The notes: a model not told the origin generated them from the sequence alone. Numbered from the stretch's first letter, positions 36,494-49,075 are shown. The stretch: 64,000 bases of DNA from Sipunculus nudus (GCA_026874595.1 CM049306.1:87989142-88053141); one strand, 5' to 3'. Made by a program: numbers and translations.

Positions 36494-37519
36494 GGGCGGT
36501 TGGATCCGTGGGGACCATCCACATTTAAGTGAGACAGGGAAAGTATTTAGGGGACTATCCACAATTTTATGATTCAGTGAAGATGGATCTGTGTGAACCG
36601 TCCACAACCTAGTGAGCCATAGAGGAGGGTCCTGTGGGGATCATCCACAATTTAATGATTAATGAGGATAGATCCGCGGGGATCATCCACAATTTAGCGA
36701 GTCAGTGAGGACGTATGCGTGGGGTCAATCCACCATTAAGTGAGACGGGGGATAGATCTGTGGAGATCATCCACAATTTAGCGAGTCAGGGAGGATGTAT
36801 CCATGGGGACCATCCACAATTTAGTGAGTCAGGGAGGATGGATCTGTGGGACCATCCACAATTTAGCGAGTCAGCGAGGATGGATCCATGGGGACCATCC
36901 ACCATTAAGTGAGACCAGGGATAGATCTGTGGAGATCATCCACAAATTAATGATTCAGGGAGGATGGATCTGTGGGGACCATCCACCACTTAGTTAGCCG
37001 GGGAGGATGGATCCATGGGACCATCTACAATTTAGGGAGTCAGTGAGGATGCATTTGTGGGGACCATCCACCATTAAGTGAGACTGGGGATAGTTCTATG
37101 GAAATCTTCCACAATTGAGTGAGTCAGGGAGGATGGATCTTTGGGGACCATCCACAATTGAACGAGTCAGTGAGGATGGATCCGTGGGGATCGTCAACCA
37201 TTAGGTGAGACCAGGGATAGATCTGTGGAGATCATCCACAATTTAAGGAGTCAGGGAGAATGGATCCGAGTGGACCATCCACTATCCAGTGAGCTATGGA
37301 GGAGGGTCCTACGGGGATCATCCACAATTTAATGATTCAAGGAGGATGGATCTGTGGGGACCATCCACAATTTTGTGAGACCTGGGTTAGATCTGTGGAG
37401 ATCATCCACAATTTTGTGAGACTGGGGGATGGATCCGGGGGAACCATCCACATAATCACTAGGACAAGGATGATGGTTCCGAGGGGACCATCAACAATCT
37501 TAGGTTAAATATCCATGCA
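36494..37519. repeat. minisatellite 2, unit 2
   Basis: Base-for-base very close to 32925-33950, with the same irregular order of sub-types, showing block duplication rather than independent growth. Confidence 0.92.
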
Positions 37520-38969
37520 GTCACTTGGGTGGGGGGGCTTTCAGCCTGTGGCGTGTTGTACCCCACCTTCCCGTCAGTGGGAAAGAAGGGATAATTGCTG
37601 AATATGTTGAATATGGAAATTTTAAAGTTATTTTTAATAAACCTCGGCCAGTTTTTCCTACAATTCCATGTCTTGTGCGCTTCTTTCAGCACTTCCGAGA
37701 ACAGAGCAAGTGACTGGATGGGTATGAATGATATTATCAAGTTTTGATTAATTATGGGAGAACTGTGAGCAGGTTCGGGTGTGTGCATGTTGGTGTGACA
37801 GAGCATAAATACAAATACTCTGCCCCAAGCAGATAATAATTTTATGCTCGCCACACCATCAGTGTTTTGTGTGTTGGGCGCCAATAAAAGGAAATGATAC
37901 TGGGGGGGGGGGGGGGGGGAGTACTAGTATATACACAAATATTTAAAGCCCAAGACCTACCTGGTTGAAAAGAAGGTAATAATAACCAAAATCAGAGTTA
38001 AAAACTGTCCCGACAAATAGTGAGAATACTTGGAGGGCGGACATCGTTATTAGTACGGCGGCGCTGGGCGATAATTAAGGTAACACTGTGTTCTGGGAAA
38101 TCTGGTACTCTTAACGTATGGAAACCCATAGCCGGCAGCGTGAGGACCTTGCTAAATAAGCAGATTCATTTGAAACAAGTAGTTTAATTTCATCTGCAGT
38201 ATAACCAGTTCATGAAGACGCGGAATTAACTAGGAGAGGGCGAATATCCAATATGGCGGCACTGCTTACAAGAGGGCGGAAGTTCAAGGTCGCTAGATTT
38301 TGAATAATGATTACAGAGGACCTCACTTTGACAAGAAGGGTCACGATTAGTAAATATATGTTACATACATCCCCATCCGTGTTCTAACTGGACTAAAAAC
38401 TCCATTAAATATTATATTAAGGAAGATTTGGGGCGACCATAATGCACTGCAAACCGGAAGTAAGTACCGGCCAATAGCAGTCCAGGTCATTGTTTGAGAA
38501 GACATGCCCGCGCTGGGACAAGATCACTCGTCAACCAGGACTCGGCAACCATCTACCACTAGTACCAGGAGAAACGACGACCAGTGAATTCATCTGTCAG
38601 GAAAAAACAACAACCAGCAACGTACTATCTGGAAGAAAACTAATATTGGAACGATACAGAGAATGACCCCTGCGCAAGGAAGACACGCAGATTCGTGAAG
38701 CGTTCCGTAACATTTATTTTACATATAGCGTTACCTTCCCGAAAAGGTATTTTATAATTCTTTCATATATGAAATATTAATATATATACGTAAATTTTTA
38801 TTGTTAAATTTAATTAGAAAACCCCTCCTTTTGGTACATATGGAAGAGAAAAGCGGCATCTCGATGTAAGCAACGTACTGAATAACGTTACGGCGGATAA
38901 GATACAGTTTTTATATTTTTTCATACCCATTGACTTTGTTTCATCAAACATCATGATCATAGTTAATGA

Positions 38970-40663
38970 TGATCATGCCTTTCTCAATTGTTAAGCATAG
39001 CTAGTATTCATCAGGTTTTTCTCAAGCGTTTAGCATAGCTATAATTCATTAATCACTCCTACTTTTCACAAGTATTAAACAAACCTAAATATAAACCACG
39101 CTTTTCTCAAGTGTTAAGCATAACAAAAAACTGACTGTGCTTTTCTCTAGTGTTAAGCATAACAAAAAACTAACCGTGCTGTTCTCAAGTGTTAAGCATA
39201 ACAAAAATCTGACCGGCTGTTCTCAAGTGTTAAGCATAACAAAAATCTGACCGTGCTTTTCTCAATTGTTAAGCATACCTAAATACTTAGCATGCTTTTC
39301 TCAAGTGTTTATCACCTAAAAACTAACCGTACTTTCCTCAAGTGTTAAGCACACCTAAAAACTAACCGTGCTTTTCTCAAGTGTTCAGCACACCTAAAAA
39401 CTTACCGTGCTTTTCTCAAGTGTTAAGCACACCTAAAGACTGACCGTGCTTTTCTCAAGTGTTAAGCATACCAAAAAACTGACAGTGCGTTTCTCAAGTG
39501 TTAAGCACACCTAAAAACTGACCGTGCTTTTCTCAAGTGTCAAGCATACCAAAAAACTGACCGTGCTTTTCTCAAGTGTTAAGCATACCAAAAATCTGAC
39601 CATGTTTTCTCAAGTGTTAAGCATACCTGAAAACTGACAGTGCTTTTCTCAAGTGTTAAGCATAACATAAAAGTGACAGTGCTTTTCTCAAGTGTTAAGC
39701 ACAACAAAAATCTGACCTGCTTTTCTCAAGTGTTAAGCACAACAAAGACCTGACCGTGCTTTTTTCAAGTGTTAAGCACACCTAAAAACTAACCGTGCCT
39801 TTCTCAAGTGTTAAGCACACCTAAAAACTGACCGTGCTTTTCTCAAGTGTTAAGCACACCTAAAACTGACCGTGCTTTTCTCAAGTGTTAAGCACACCTA
39901 AAGACTGACCGTGCTTTTCTCAAGTGTTAAGCACACCAAAAAACTGACCGTGCTTTTCTCAAGTGTTAAGCACACCAAAAAACTGACCGTGCTTTTCTCA
40001 AGTGTTAAGCACACCTAAAAACTGACCGTGCTTTTCTCAAGTGTTAAGCACACCTAAAAACTGACCGTGCTTTTCTCAAGTGTTAAGCACACCTAAAGAC
40101 TGACCGTGCTTTTCTCAAGTGTTAAGCACACCAAAAAACTGACCGTGCTTTTCTCAAGTGTTAAGCACACCAAAAAACTGACCGTGCTTTTCTCAAGTGT
40201 TAAGCATACCAAAAAACTGACCGTGCTTTTCTCAAGTGTTAAGCACACCTAAAAAATAACCGTGCTTTTCTCAAGTGTTAAGCATACCTAAAAACTGACC
40301 GTGCTTTTCTCAAGTGTTAAGCACAACAAAATACAGACCGTGCTTTTCTCAAGTGTTAAGTATAACAAAAACTGATTGTGCTTTTTTCAAGTGTTAAGCA
40401 TAACAAAAAACCGACCATGCTTTCCTCAAGTGTTAAGTACACCTAAAAACTAACCGTGCTTTTCTCAAGTTCTAAGCAAAACAAAAAACTGACCATGCTT
40501 TTCTCAAGTGTTAAGCACAACAAAAATCTGACCGTGCTTTTCTCAAGTGTTAAGCACAACATAAAACTGACCGTGCTTTTCTCAAGCGTTAAGCACACCT
40601 TAAAACTAACCGTGCTTTTCTCAAGTGTTAAGCACACCAAAACACTGACCCTGCTTTTCTCAT
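38970..40663. repeat. 39-bp minisatellite 1, unit 3
   Basis: Same length as in unit 1 (2,411 bp from ATATGGCGGC to the right junction in both) and apparently the same variant order. Confidence 0.95.
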
Positions 40664-40684
40664 ATGCATATGGGTGTTAGAGTA

Positions 40685-41710
40685 GGGCGGTTGGATCCGT
40701 GGGGACCATCCACATTTAAGTGAGACAGGGAAAGTATTTAGGGGACTATCCACAATTTTATGATTCAGTGAAGATGGATCTGTGTGAACCGTCCACAACC
40801 TAGTGAGCCATAGAGGAGGGTCCTGTGGGGATCATCCACAATTTAATGATTAATGAGGATAGATCCGCGGGGATCATCCACAATTTAGCGAGTCAGTGAG
40901 GACGTATGCGTGGGGTCAATCCACCATTAAGTGAGACGGGGGATAGATCTGTGGAGATCATCCACAATTTAGCGAGTCAGGGAGGATGTATCCATGGGGA
41001 CCATCCACAATTTAGTGAGTCAGGGAGGATGGATCTGTGGGACCATCCACAATTTAGCGAGTCAGCGAGGATGGATCCATGGGGACCATCCACCATTAAG
41101 TGAGACCAGGGATAGATCTGTGGAGATCATCCACAAATTAATGATTCAGGGAGGATGGATCTGTGGGGACCATCCACCACTTAGTTAGCCGGGGAGGATG
41201 GATCCATGGGACCATCTACAATTTAGGGAGTCAGTGAGGATGCATTTGTGGGGACCATCCACCATTAAGTGAGACTGGGGATAGTTCTATGGAAATCTTC
41301 CACAATTGAGTGAGTCAGGGAGGATGGATCTTTGGGGACCATCCACAATTGAACGAGTCAGTGAGGATGGATCCGTGGGGATCGTCAACCATTAGGTGAG
41401 ACCAGGGATAGATCTGTGGAGATCATCCACAATTTAAGGAGTCAGGGAGAATGGATCCGAGTGGACCATCCACTATCCAGTGAGCTATAGAGGAGGGTCC
41501 TACGGGGATCATCCACAATTTAATGATTCAAGGAGGATGGATCTGTGGGGACCATCCACAATTTTGTGAGACCTGGGTTAGATCTGTGGAGATCATCCAC
41601 AATTTTGTGAGACTGGGGGATGGATCCGGGGGAACCATCCACATAATCACTAGGACAAGGATGATGGTTCCGAGGGGACCATCAACAATCTTAGGTTAAA
41701 TATCCATGCA
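40685..41710. repeat. minisatellite 2, unit 3
   Basis: Third copy of the same block; differs at single positions (for example GAGCTATAGAGG at 41481-41492 versus GAGCTATGGAGG). Confidence 0.92.
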
Positions 41711-42824
41711 GTCACTTGGGTGGGGGGGCTTTCAGCCTGTGGCGTGTTGTACCCCACCTTCCCGTCAGTGGGAAAGAAGGGATAATTGCTGAATATGTTG
41801 AATATGGAAATTTTAAAGTTATTTTTAATAAACCTCGGCCAGTTTTTCCTACAATTCATGTCTTGTGCGCTTCTTTCAGCACTTCCGAGAACAGAGCAAG
41901 TGACTGGATGGGTATGAATGATATTATCAAGTTTTGATTAATTATGGGAGAACTGTGAGCAGGTTCGGGTGTGTGCATGTTGGTGTGACAGAGCATAAAT
42001 ACAAATACTCTGCCCCAAGCAGATAATAATTTTATGCTCGCCACACCATCAGTGTTTTGTGTGTTGGGCGCCAATAAAAGGAAATGATACTGGGGGGGGG
42101 GGGGGAGTACTAGTATATACACAAATATTTAAAGCCCAAGACCTACCTGGTTGAAAAGAAGGTAATAATAACCAAAATCAGAGTTAAAAACTGTCCCGAC
42201 AAATAGTGAGAATACTTGGAGGGCGGACATCGTTATTAGTACGGCGGCGCTGGGCGATAATTAAGGTAACACTGTGTTCTGGGAAATCTGGTACTCTTAA
42301 CGTATGGAAACCCATAGCCGGCAGCGTGAGGACCTTGCTAAATAAGCAGATTCATTTGAAACAAGTAGTTTAATTTCATCTGCAGTATAACCAGTTCATG
42401 AAGACGCGGAATTAACTAGGAGAGGGCGAATATCCAATATGGCGGCACTGCTTACAAGAGGGCGGAAGTTCAAGGTCGCTAGATTTTGAATAATGATTAC
42501 AGAGGACCTCACTTTGACAAGAAGGGTCACGATTAGTAAATATATGTTACATACATCCCCATCCGTGTTCTAACTGGACTAAAAACTCCATTAAATATTA
42601 TATTAAGGAAGATTTGGGGCGACCATAATGCACTGCAAACCGGAAGTAAGTACCGGCCAATAGCAGTCCAGGTCATTGTTTGAGAAGACATGCCCGCGCT
42701 GGGACAAGATCACTCGTCAACCAGGACTCGGCAACCATCTACCACTAGTACCAGGAGAAACGACGACCAGTGAATTCATCTGTCAGGAAAAAACGACAAC
42801 CAGCAACGTACTATCTGGAAAAAA

Positions 42825-42988
42825 AACCCCACCACCACCCCCTTTGCCACCGACTCAAGCACTCTGTGTTCTACTTGTTAATGTTAAAATTTTAAAGTTT
42901 ATTGTTTCTAAACAGTATATTTGTCTAGGTGTAAACTGTTTACTTTTACTACTACTACTTTTACTTAAATATGACCTATATGATATAT
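42825..42988. other. unique insert replacing both minisatellites in unit 4
   Basis: After the shared CAACGTACTATCTGG the sequence switches to AAAAAAACCCCACCACC and about 150 bp of other DNA, then rejoins the unit at GGCGTGTTGTACCCC. Unit 4 therefore lacks both minisatellites. Confidence 0.75.
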
Positions 42989-43247
42989 ATGGCGTGTTGT
43001 ACCCCACCTTCCCGTCAGTGGGAAAGAAGGGATAATTGCTGAATATGTCGAATATGGAATTTTAAAGTTATTTTTAATAAACCTCGGCCAGTTTTTCCCA
43101 CAATTCCATGTCTTGTGCGCTTCTTTCAGCACTTCCGAGAACAGAGCAAGTGACTGGATGGGTATATGAATGATATTATCAAGTTTTGATTAATTATGGG
43201 ATAACTGTGAGCAGGTTCGGGTGTGTGCATGTTGGTGTGACAGAGCA

Positions 43248-43605
43248 TAAAAACCTTTTAGGCAGAGCTTTTTTTAAATAATTTTTTTAAAAAATCCATT
43301 TTGTATTTTAAAATCTGTTATTTATAGGAAGTTAAATGTGAAATATTCTTCAAGTGTATGTATATACGTGTATCTCAGTATGAAATTCAAATTGTTCCAG
43401 GAAATATTTCTTAGGTTTTCGCTTTTAATTTTTTTGTTAAAAAGGTTATATCGTATATAAATAAAAAAATTAAAAATCGATTTTCAATATGTTAAACATT
43501 TATTCCTGAAAATATGATGGGCGGTTATTAAAAAAATTATAAAAGGATTTCCAAATTTATTCATTGGTAAGCGGGAAATAAACCTGTAAAGTTAAATACA
43601 TTATC
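43248..43605. other. AT-rich spacer
   Basis: No ORF or repeat unit recognised between the tandem array and element E4. Confidence 0.5.
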
Positions 43606-43609
43606 GAAA

Positions 43610-44708
43610 CTAGAAAACGGGCAGTCCACAAGCGAATACATGTTTTCACCAAATCACAGAGGCACGGACAAAGAAAGGCATTAAATGATCCTGACATGAC
43701 ATGACTCCAAATTTATAGAACCAGGGATGTCAATTTAACTCCTTATAAATGCAATTTTCACCAAAACCCAGATCTACAGATGTATACAACATGCAAAATT
43801 GTAACGTATCTAAGACACTCATCAACCACTGAGAAAAAGTTCATCAATGTATTCTATAAAAAAACGGAACAGAAGGTGGCACCACCTGTCAGCTCTGCAA
43901 CAAAGCTATCCAAGGCGGATACACATGAAAAAATTCAGGCTTATACATCCATCCACTCGTCAGATATGTGCAATTTTCATCCAAAGCACACAGACGGATG
44001 GACGCCAGACAAAAATATTGCAGATGGCACCAATAGTTTTAAATACGAGATGGAGGTATCCAAGATCTATGAAAATGTAAAATTTCAGGCCAATACGGCA
44101 AACAACCCCTGAGAAAAGTGCAATGTAATCTATGAAAACGGGAAGGAAGTGGTATCACCAATCTGGTCTTTGGAAAACTCGAGATGGATGGAGTTGCCAA
44201 ATTTTAGGCCAATAAATTGAACCACTCCTGAGATATGCGCTATTTTGACCAAAAGCAAAGGCACGGATGGATTCGAGCGCCACAAGTCTTGAGTGTGAGA
44301 TGGAGGTGTCCCAGAACTATGAACATGTACAATAATCAGCCGAATACATTGAACCAATCACTCAGACGAACAGATGGCAAACACATGGATGGACGCCACA
44401 CAAAAATCCTTACAGTCTTGAGTACCAGATGGAGACATCAAAGATCAGTGGACAAAGACAGTTTCAGCCACATACGTAGAACCACTCCTGAGATATGGAC
44501 TGTTATCACAAAAACACCTAGATTCATACTGTATGAAAAGGATTGTAGGTGGCGCCACCAGTCTCTGTTTCGCAAATGGCTGAGCGAATAACTATGCTAT
44601 GTTTCGGAAAGATCGGTTAAAGGGTCTCAGAGGAGTTCTCCGGAAACGAACGCGGCGCAACCCGCGTGAAAACATAATATCCATAAAACTCTGTTTTTGG
44701 GGATACAG
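43610..44708 (-). mobile_element. Helitron-like element E4, diverged copy
   Basis: CTAG end at 43610 with a decayed hairpin (GCAGTCCACAAGCGAATAC). The far end ATATCC...GGGGATACAG at 44678-44708 follows the same GAGTTCTCCGGAAACGAACGC block seen in E2 and E3. The internal array is strongly diverged; only the last dyad (GGTGGCGCCACC near 44548) is intact. This is an older copy than E2 and E3. Confidence 0.65.
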
Positions 44709-45135
44709 TTACTTCGAGAAAAATGGAATTAAGCATGACCTAATTATTATGACACGCATTCCTCCGGGTCTTCCAAACTTTAGGAAACGAAAACTTATCA
44801 AAAAGCTTTAATTTGACATAAGTCCATGTATTTATATATGAGCTAATGACCTTATAACATAAAAAAAACTAATAAAGTGAAGTTTTCCTCTAAAAAGACG
44901 TCCAAAGAATGGTGTGGTAGGTGATGGGCAGCCCTAAGCTTATATCCGTGCAATGGCAGGTGTGGCCTCGCTTTATTTGGTCTGGTTGCTAATGAACGCT
45001 TAGTGACGTAAGCCTACTTAATTAAGCTCAGTAGCAATTATATACAAAACGTAACCGAATGTGTTCGAATTCAGACATGTCAGAGTTTGTTTAGACTGGC
45101 CAATACAGTAAGATCACGGATGGAATATATATTAC

Positions 45136-45143
45136 TATATAAG
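45136..45143 (+). promoter_or_regulatory. TATA box of pannexin-like copy 2
   Basis: TATATAAG, about 70 bp upstream of a good donor (AG|GTAACG at 45212/45213). Transcription would start near 45165-45172. Confidence 0.5.
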
Positions 45144-45167
45144 GTTCTTACCGGCAGAAACCAATCA

Positions 45168-45212
45168 ACTTCAAGCAGATAACGGATTCTGTAAAGTTGG
45201 AGCAAAGCATAG
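45168..45212 (+). other. likely 5' UTR exon of pannexin-like copy 2
   Basis: Sequence between the expected start site and donor GTAACG. It would splice across 408 bp to the acceptor TTATTCCAG at 45620, seven bases before the ATG. The start is approximate. Confidence 0.45.
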
Positions 45213-45627
45213 GTAACGCATTTATAATTCATAGTTTATTTTCACGTAGCACTGAAATATTATTCAGAAATTTAACATGTTGATAATTGATGTAATGTGT
45301 AATGCAGGTGCTTACACAACTCTGTTAATGATTAAAGGTTGGGTTAAACTCAGTGCATTTAAGAGCGAATGAAAATACAGAATACATGTACTCTCAGATA
45401 GTATCGATAATAATTTTTAATGAATATCCACTATGAACTCTATTTGGTTTCCTGTAAGCATGAATGTTTAATTGCATTTAAAATTGTCGGACTTGCAGAT
45501 TTGCCATTAATCATATTTTTAAATTCAAATACATTTATAAAGTTTAATGTAAAAATTACTTTATCTCATTGTAAAAATATTACTTAGTTCAGTGTTTCAT
45601 CTGATTTTTTATTATTCCAGGAGCAAA

Positions 45628-45775
45628 ATGTTCACTGAACTTCTTGGCGGAATTAACACACGGTTGGACAGAGAGCAATATCGCACTGAACTTCCTTACG
45701 ACAAGGCAGTCACTTTGTTAAACGTGTGGGTCAACCTTTTCATCTCAGCTTTAATCATTGGACAAGAATATTTCG
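45628..45775 (+). CDS. pannexin/innexin-like channel, copy 2, coding exon 1
   Basis: 49 codons plus one base. Acceptor TTATTCCAG|GAGCAAA precedes the ATG and donor GTAAGT follows TATTTCG. An upstream in-frame Met at 45592 lies in the intron and is rejected. It encodes the N-terminus and TM1 (ELPYDKAVTLLNVW...LIIGQEYFG) and differs from copy 1 at few residues. The intron is 45776-46650 (875 bp), phase 1. Confidence 0.9.
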
Positions 45776-46650
45776 GTAAGTTTAGTCACACATTCACAAG
45801 AATATTATGTGAACATTGGTGTTAGTAGGAAAATCTAAATTAACTTATCGTGTAATTTTTGACTAGCTTTTTCCTATTTACATTAAAGAAAGTATCGCAT
45901 GTGTTCACCTGTGTCTCGTCAAAGTACCGCGTATTCTGAAATTTGAAAAAAAAGCATGTGGTTTTAAAAACGCAAGCCTCCAAGTGACTTATCGGTCCAG
46001 GAACAACAGTTGTCTGTTTTCAGTATAGGCTCTTGTTAAATTCAAGGAATATATCCTCAGATTATTTTTAAATCATGTTAATATGATGTCAAAATAATTT
46101 CGTAAAAAACTTATGTGAATATACATGTATTTGTATTAGTCACGGCAGAAATGACTTAAGTCTTGCTCTGCCTTTTTTAATGTGTATCATTTATACCATT
46201 GAATTTTGAAATATATTTTGAAAGAACCTGTATTAGAGTCAAACTATAATAACCTTTGAAAACCGAACATAGGCCCAGTTCTGTATCCAGTCTCGCTGAC
46301 GCAGAGATAATCAAATAATGTTACTATGACAACCATATGTTGTTATAAAGCACTATATTGCCAACATCAGTGTAGGCCTATTAAAATTTTGGGAATCACT
46401 TAAAACTTATTTTAATTAGCTCCAAAAACTCAACTTGGTCAGTCTAACAAACTGTAAAAACTCATTGTTAGAAATGTTACCGGTAGACAAAACAACAATA
46501 TTAGGTACTCGATGCTTTTTAATAATATGAAATCAGTGTGCAACATCTTTTTTTATTCTGACGCACTGGGATCTATAAACGGATAAAAACTTGTTAAAGA
46601 CAGCTTAATTGCGGTAATAATTTAAATTATCTTTGTTGATTTCCTTGCAG

Positions 46651-48419
46651 GATCAACAGTGTCTTGTCAACCGAATGGCGGTGATGGAGAAGAGGGAAAA
46701 GCATACCTTGATGCATTCTGCAGCGCTTCTATGAAAGATTTCTCTAATACTACAGGGGAAATGACGTCACTTCCTCATAAAATGTTCCCCTTCTTATATT
46801 TGAGCCAAGCGGCATTTTTTATAGTTCCCTACCTGCTTTGGGAAGTTATGGGCGTACCAAACCTTCTGACGTTCTTGAAGGCCACAATGACCTACTGTAA
46901 TGATATTGCGCGCAAACTTGTTGCCTGGTACGACAGTTATAGTCCAAGTGAAGAAAACGTTGACGCCGATGAACTCCGTAAGATTTGTCTACTGTCTCAA
47001 GACGTGAGTGACCACGTGCATTATTGGCTGAAGCGCCGGGCAAGCAGGTTGGTGGCGTCATATGCCCTGAGGCATTTACTCTACTGCGCAATTGCCATAA
47101 TCTGTGTCGTACTACAGTTTATATTCATGCCTTACGGTCGTTTATCAACTTCAGATTTTAATTGCAAGTTAAACAATGGAAGAATCAATCCATGTGTTAT
47201 ATCAAACAATGGTTTACTGAAGGTCGTATGGATCTTCAATTTTATTATACTTGGACTGACATGTTTGGCTAGTTTGGTATATACTACTTATTTTCTCATA
47301 GAAATCAATATAAACAAGTCCTTCTTCTATCGCAACATCCCTGGATTAGCTAACTGGAATTTCATTGGCACGCTTGAACACATAAATGAAACGCCCAAGA
47401 AATGCCGCGGTCTAAAACTGTTGTCCACCTTCTTATACTACAATGAATCTTTCTTGGAGCACTTTGCCTACATGAAGAGGGATGCTCGGCTGACGAAAAA
47501 TGCTGGTATCATGTGGCTGGATAAATATCTGGCGTACCGCCTTAAGGGCGATAATACAGTTACGACCGCAGTGATAGAACAGAATGTGTCGAGCGTAGTA
47601 CCGCCGGCAAAACAAATGGAATCGACCGTACTACCGTCCCGATTCCGAAATAGTCAGCACAAATATAGATCACCCGAATTACCACCCGGGGATCCAAACG
47701 GACAGAACAGTGGAGAATCAAATACATTACCATCCCAAGTGCTAAAGTGGCAGAGTAGCGGCTCATCAAATGCATTACCATCCCCGAGTGTGCCGGTAGA
47801 TCAGAATAGTGTAGACTCACCTGCATTACCAGCCGGGAAGCCAAACGGCCAGTATGGTGAGGCAACATCTATATTGCCATCCCAAGTGCTAAAGTGGCAG
47901 AGTAGCGGCTCATCAAATGCATTACCATCCCCGAGTGTGCCGGTAGATCAGAATAGTGTAGACTCACCTGCATTACCAGCCGGGAAGCCAAACGGCCAGT
48001 ATGGTGAGGCAACATCTATATTGCCATCCCAAGTGCTAAAGTGGCAGAGTAGCGGCTCATCAAATGCATTACCATCCCCGAGTGTGCCGGTAGATCAGAA
48101 TAGTGTAGACTCACCTGCATTACCAGCCGGGAAGCCAAACGGCCAGTATGGTGAGGCAACATCTATATTGCCATCCCAAGTGCTAAAGTGGCAGAGTAGC
48201 GGCGCATCAAATGCATTACCACCCCGTGAGCCAATAGGTCAGAATAGTGAAATCTCACCTGCATTACCACAAGGGGAGCCTAATGGCTTATATATTGGAG
48301 AATCAACTATATTACCAACTGGGGTGCCAAATGGTCAGTATAGCGGAAAACGACCGCGCAAAGTGAATTTCCCGGAGGAAAAGACTGGGAATCTTGAGAC
48401 GGTAATTGAGTTTGATTAG
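46651..48419 (+). CDS. pannexin/innexin-like channel, copy 2, exon 2 (intact)
   Basis: Joined to exon 1 it encodes 638 residues. Visible: extracellular loop 1 with two cysteines 18 apart and an NTT sequon; TM2 FPFLYLSQAAFFIVPYLLW; a cytosolic loop with YWLKRR; TM3; loop 2 CKLNNGRINPC; TM4; then CRGLKLLSTFLYYNESFLEH. Two cysteines in each loop and four TM segments are the pannexin/innexin plan. In that family, subunits assemble into large-pore membrane channels passing ions and ATP. Loop 2 is shorter than usual. From about residue 330 the tail is a Ser/Pro/Asn-rich repeat region with a near-exact 49-residue unit. The stop (48417) falls earlier than in copy 1, whose extra tail is matched by the 3' UTR here. 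Confidence 0.87.
47734..48221 (+). repeat. 147-bp coding tandem repeat in the copy 2 tail
   Basis: The unit starts CCCAAGTGCTAAAGTGG at 47734, 47881, 48028 and 48175: three full copies and the start of a fourth, nearly identical at DNA level. Each encodes 49 residues (SQVLKWQSSGSSNALP...NGQYGEATSILP) and contains three degenerate sub-repeats of about 16 residues related to the YSGESTVLP repeats of copy 1. Confidence 0.93.
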
Positions 48420-48704
48420 GATATAGAGCCGGTGATGCTGAAATCAACGATTCCGTAACTCTTACGTAAAGGAAAAATTACAGGGGAACATACCAGTCAA
48501 CGGAATGACCAATTCGGTGTTGTTCTCCGACCATTCTCAAAAGTAACTGAACTACACAAATTCAGTCACATATTAAGCCATTAAATGCAACCCATAAGAG
48601 GATGACACACGGAGGATATGATTATCATTTCACATTTACATGGTTTCTTTCATGTATTATTTTGATGTCATTTTAATCAGTCTACGTAATCATTTGTTCA
48701 TTGA

Positions 48705-48729
48705 AATAAAAAGGTTATTTGTAAATAAA
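48705..48729 (+). promoter_or_regulatory. two AATAAA polyadenylation signals, copy 2
   Basis: AATAAA at 48705-48710 and 48724-48729, about 290-310 bp after the stop codon. Confidence 0.6.
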
Positions 48730-48800
48730 ACATATTTTTTGAAAGTTTTCAGATGATTTGATATTTCCAAAGTTTAAGGAGAGAAAGACTGAAACTGAGT

Positions 48801-48816
48801 CGGAGAGAGAGAGAGA

Positions 48817-48842
<26 letters not shown>
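48801..48842. repeat. (GA)n microsatellite
   Basis: GA repeats with one GGG interruption. Confidence 0.92.
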
Positions 48843-48848
<6 letters not shown>

Positions 48849-48851
48849 ATA

Positions 48852-48955
48852 AAAGTGTGCTATTGCACAGATGGGATGGAGATTTCCGTAAGCTTAGTGG
48901 CACAGCAATCGGAAGGTCATGGGTTCGATTTTCATACGGAATGAACCGACTTTTT
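48852..48955 (+). repeat. possible tRNA-derived SINE remnant
   Basis: GTGGCACAGCAATCGG resembles an A box, and GGTTCGATTTT matches the B box (GGTTCGANTCC) at 9 of 11 positions, about 30 bp apart. No cloverleaf or tail can be drawn, so a decayed SINE is more likely than a tRNA gene. Confidence 0.35.
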
Positions 48956-49075
48956 GTGTATTAATAAATATATATAATATCTAAACAAAAATATCTAAAA
49001 AAGTCAACTCAAAAGAACACGTCAATTTTTATACACTGGTAATGTATTGGTAAAAAACTAGAAATCTACATTCCA

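Larger units (their letters stand above)
30105..43247. repeat. tandem array of a unit of about 4.19 kb
   Basis: The anchor ACTCTGCCCCAAGC occurs at 30115, 34248, 37817 and 42007, so successive units are 4,133, 3,569 and 4,190 bp. A partial fourth unit runs to about 42824, and a detached piece of the unit's right part lies at 42989-43247. Each full unit holds, in order, a G-tract, a segment containing ATATGGCGGCACTGC, minisatellite 1, minisatellite 2 and a tail containing GTTGTACCCCACC. Unit 1 lacks a segment of about 58 bp (34407-34465 in unit 2) and has several base changes near 30570-30690. Units 2, 3 and 4 are almost identical. No convincing gene is present; the ORFs here are repeat translations. 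Confidence 0.92.

Noticed and set aside
42676-43035. 119-codon ORF starting in the fourth array unit
   Set aside because: It spans the junction between the unit and the unique insert; units 1-3 do not keep it open. Likely fortuitous.
45592-45627. Upstream in-frame start for pannexin-like copy 2
   Set aside because: It precedes the acceptor TTATTCCAG at 45620 and has no equivalent in copy 1.
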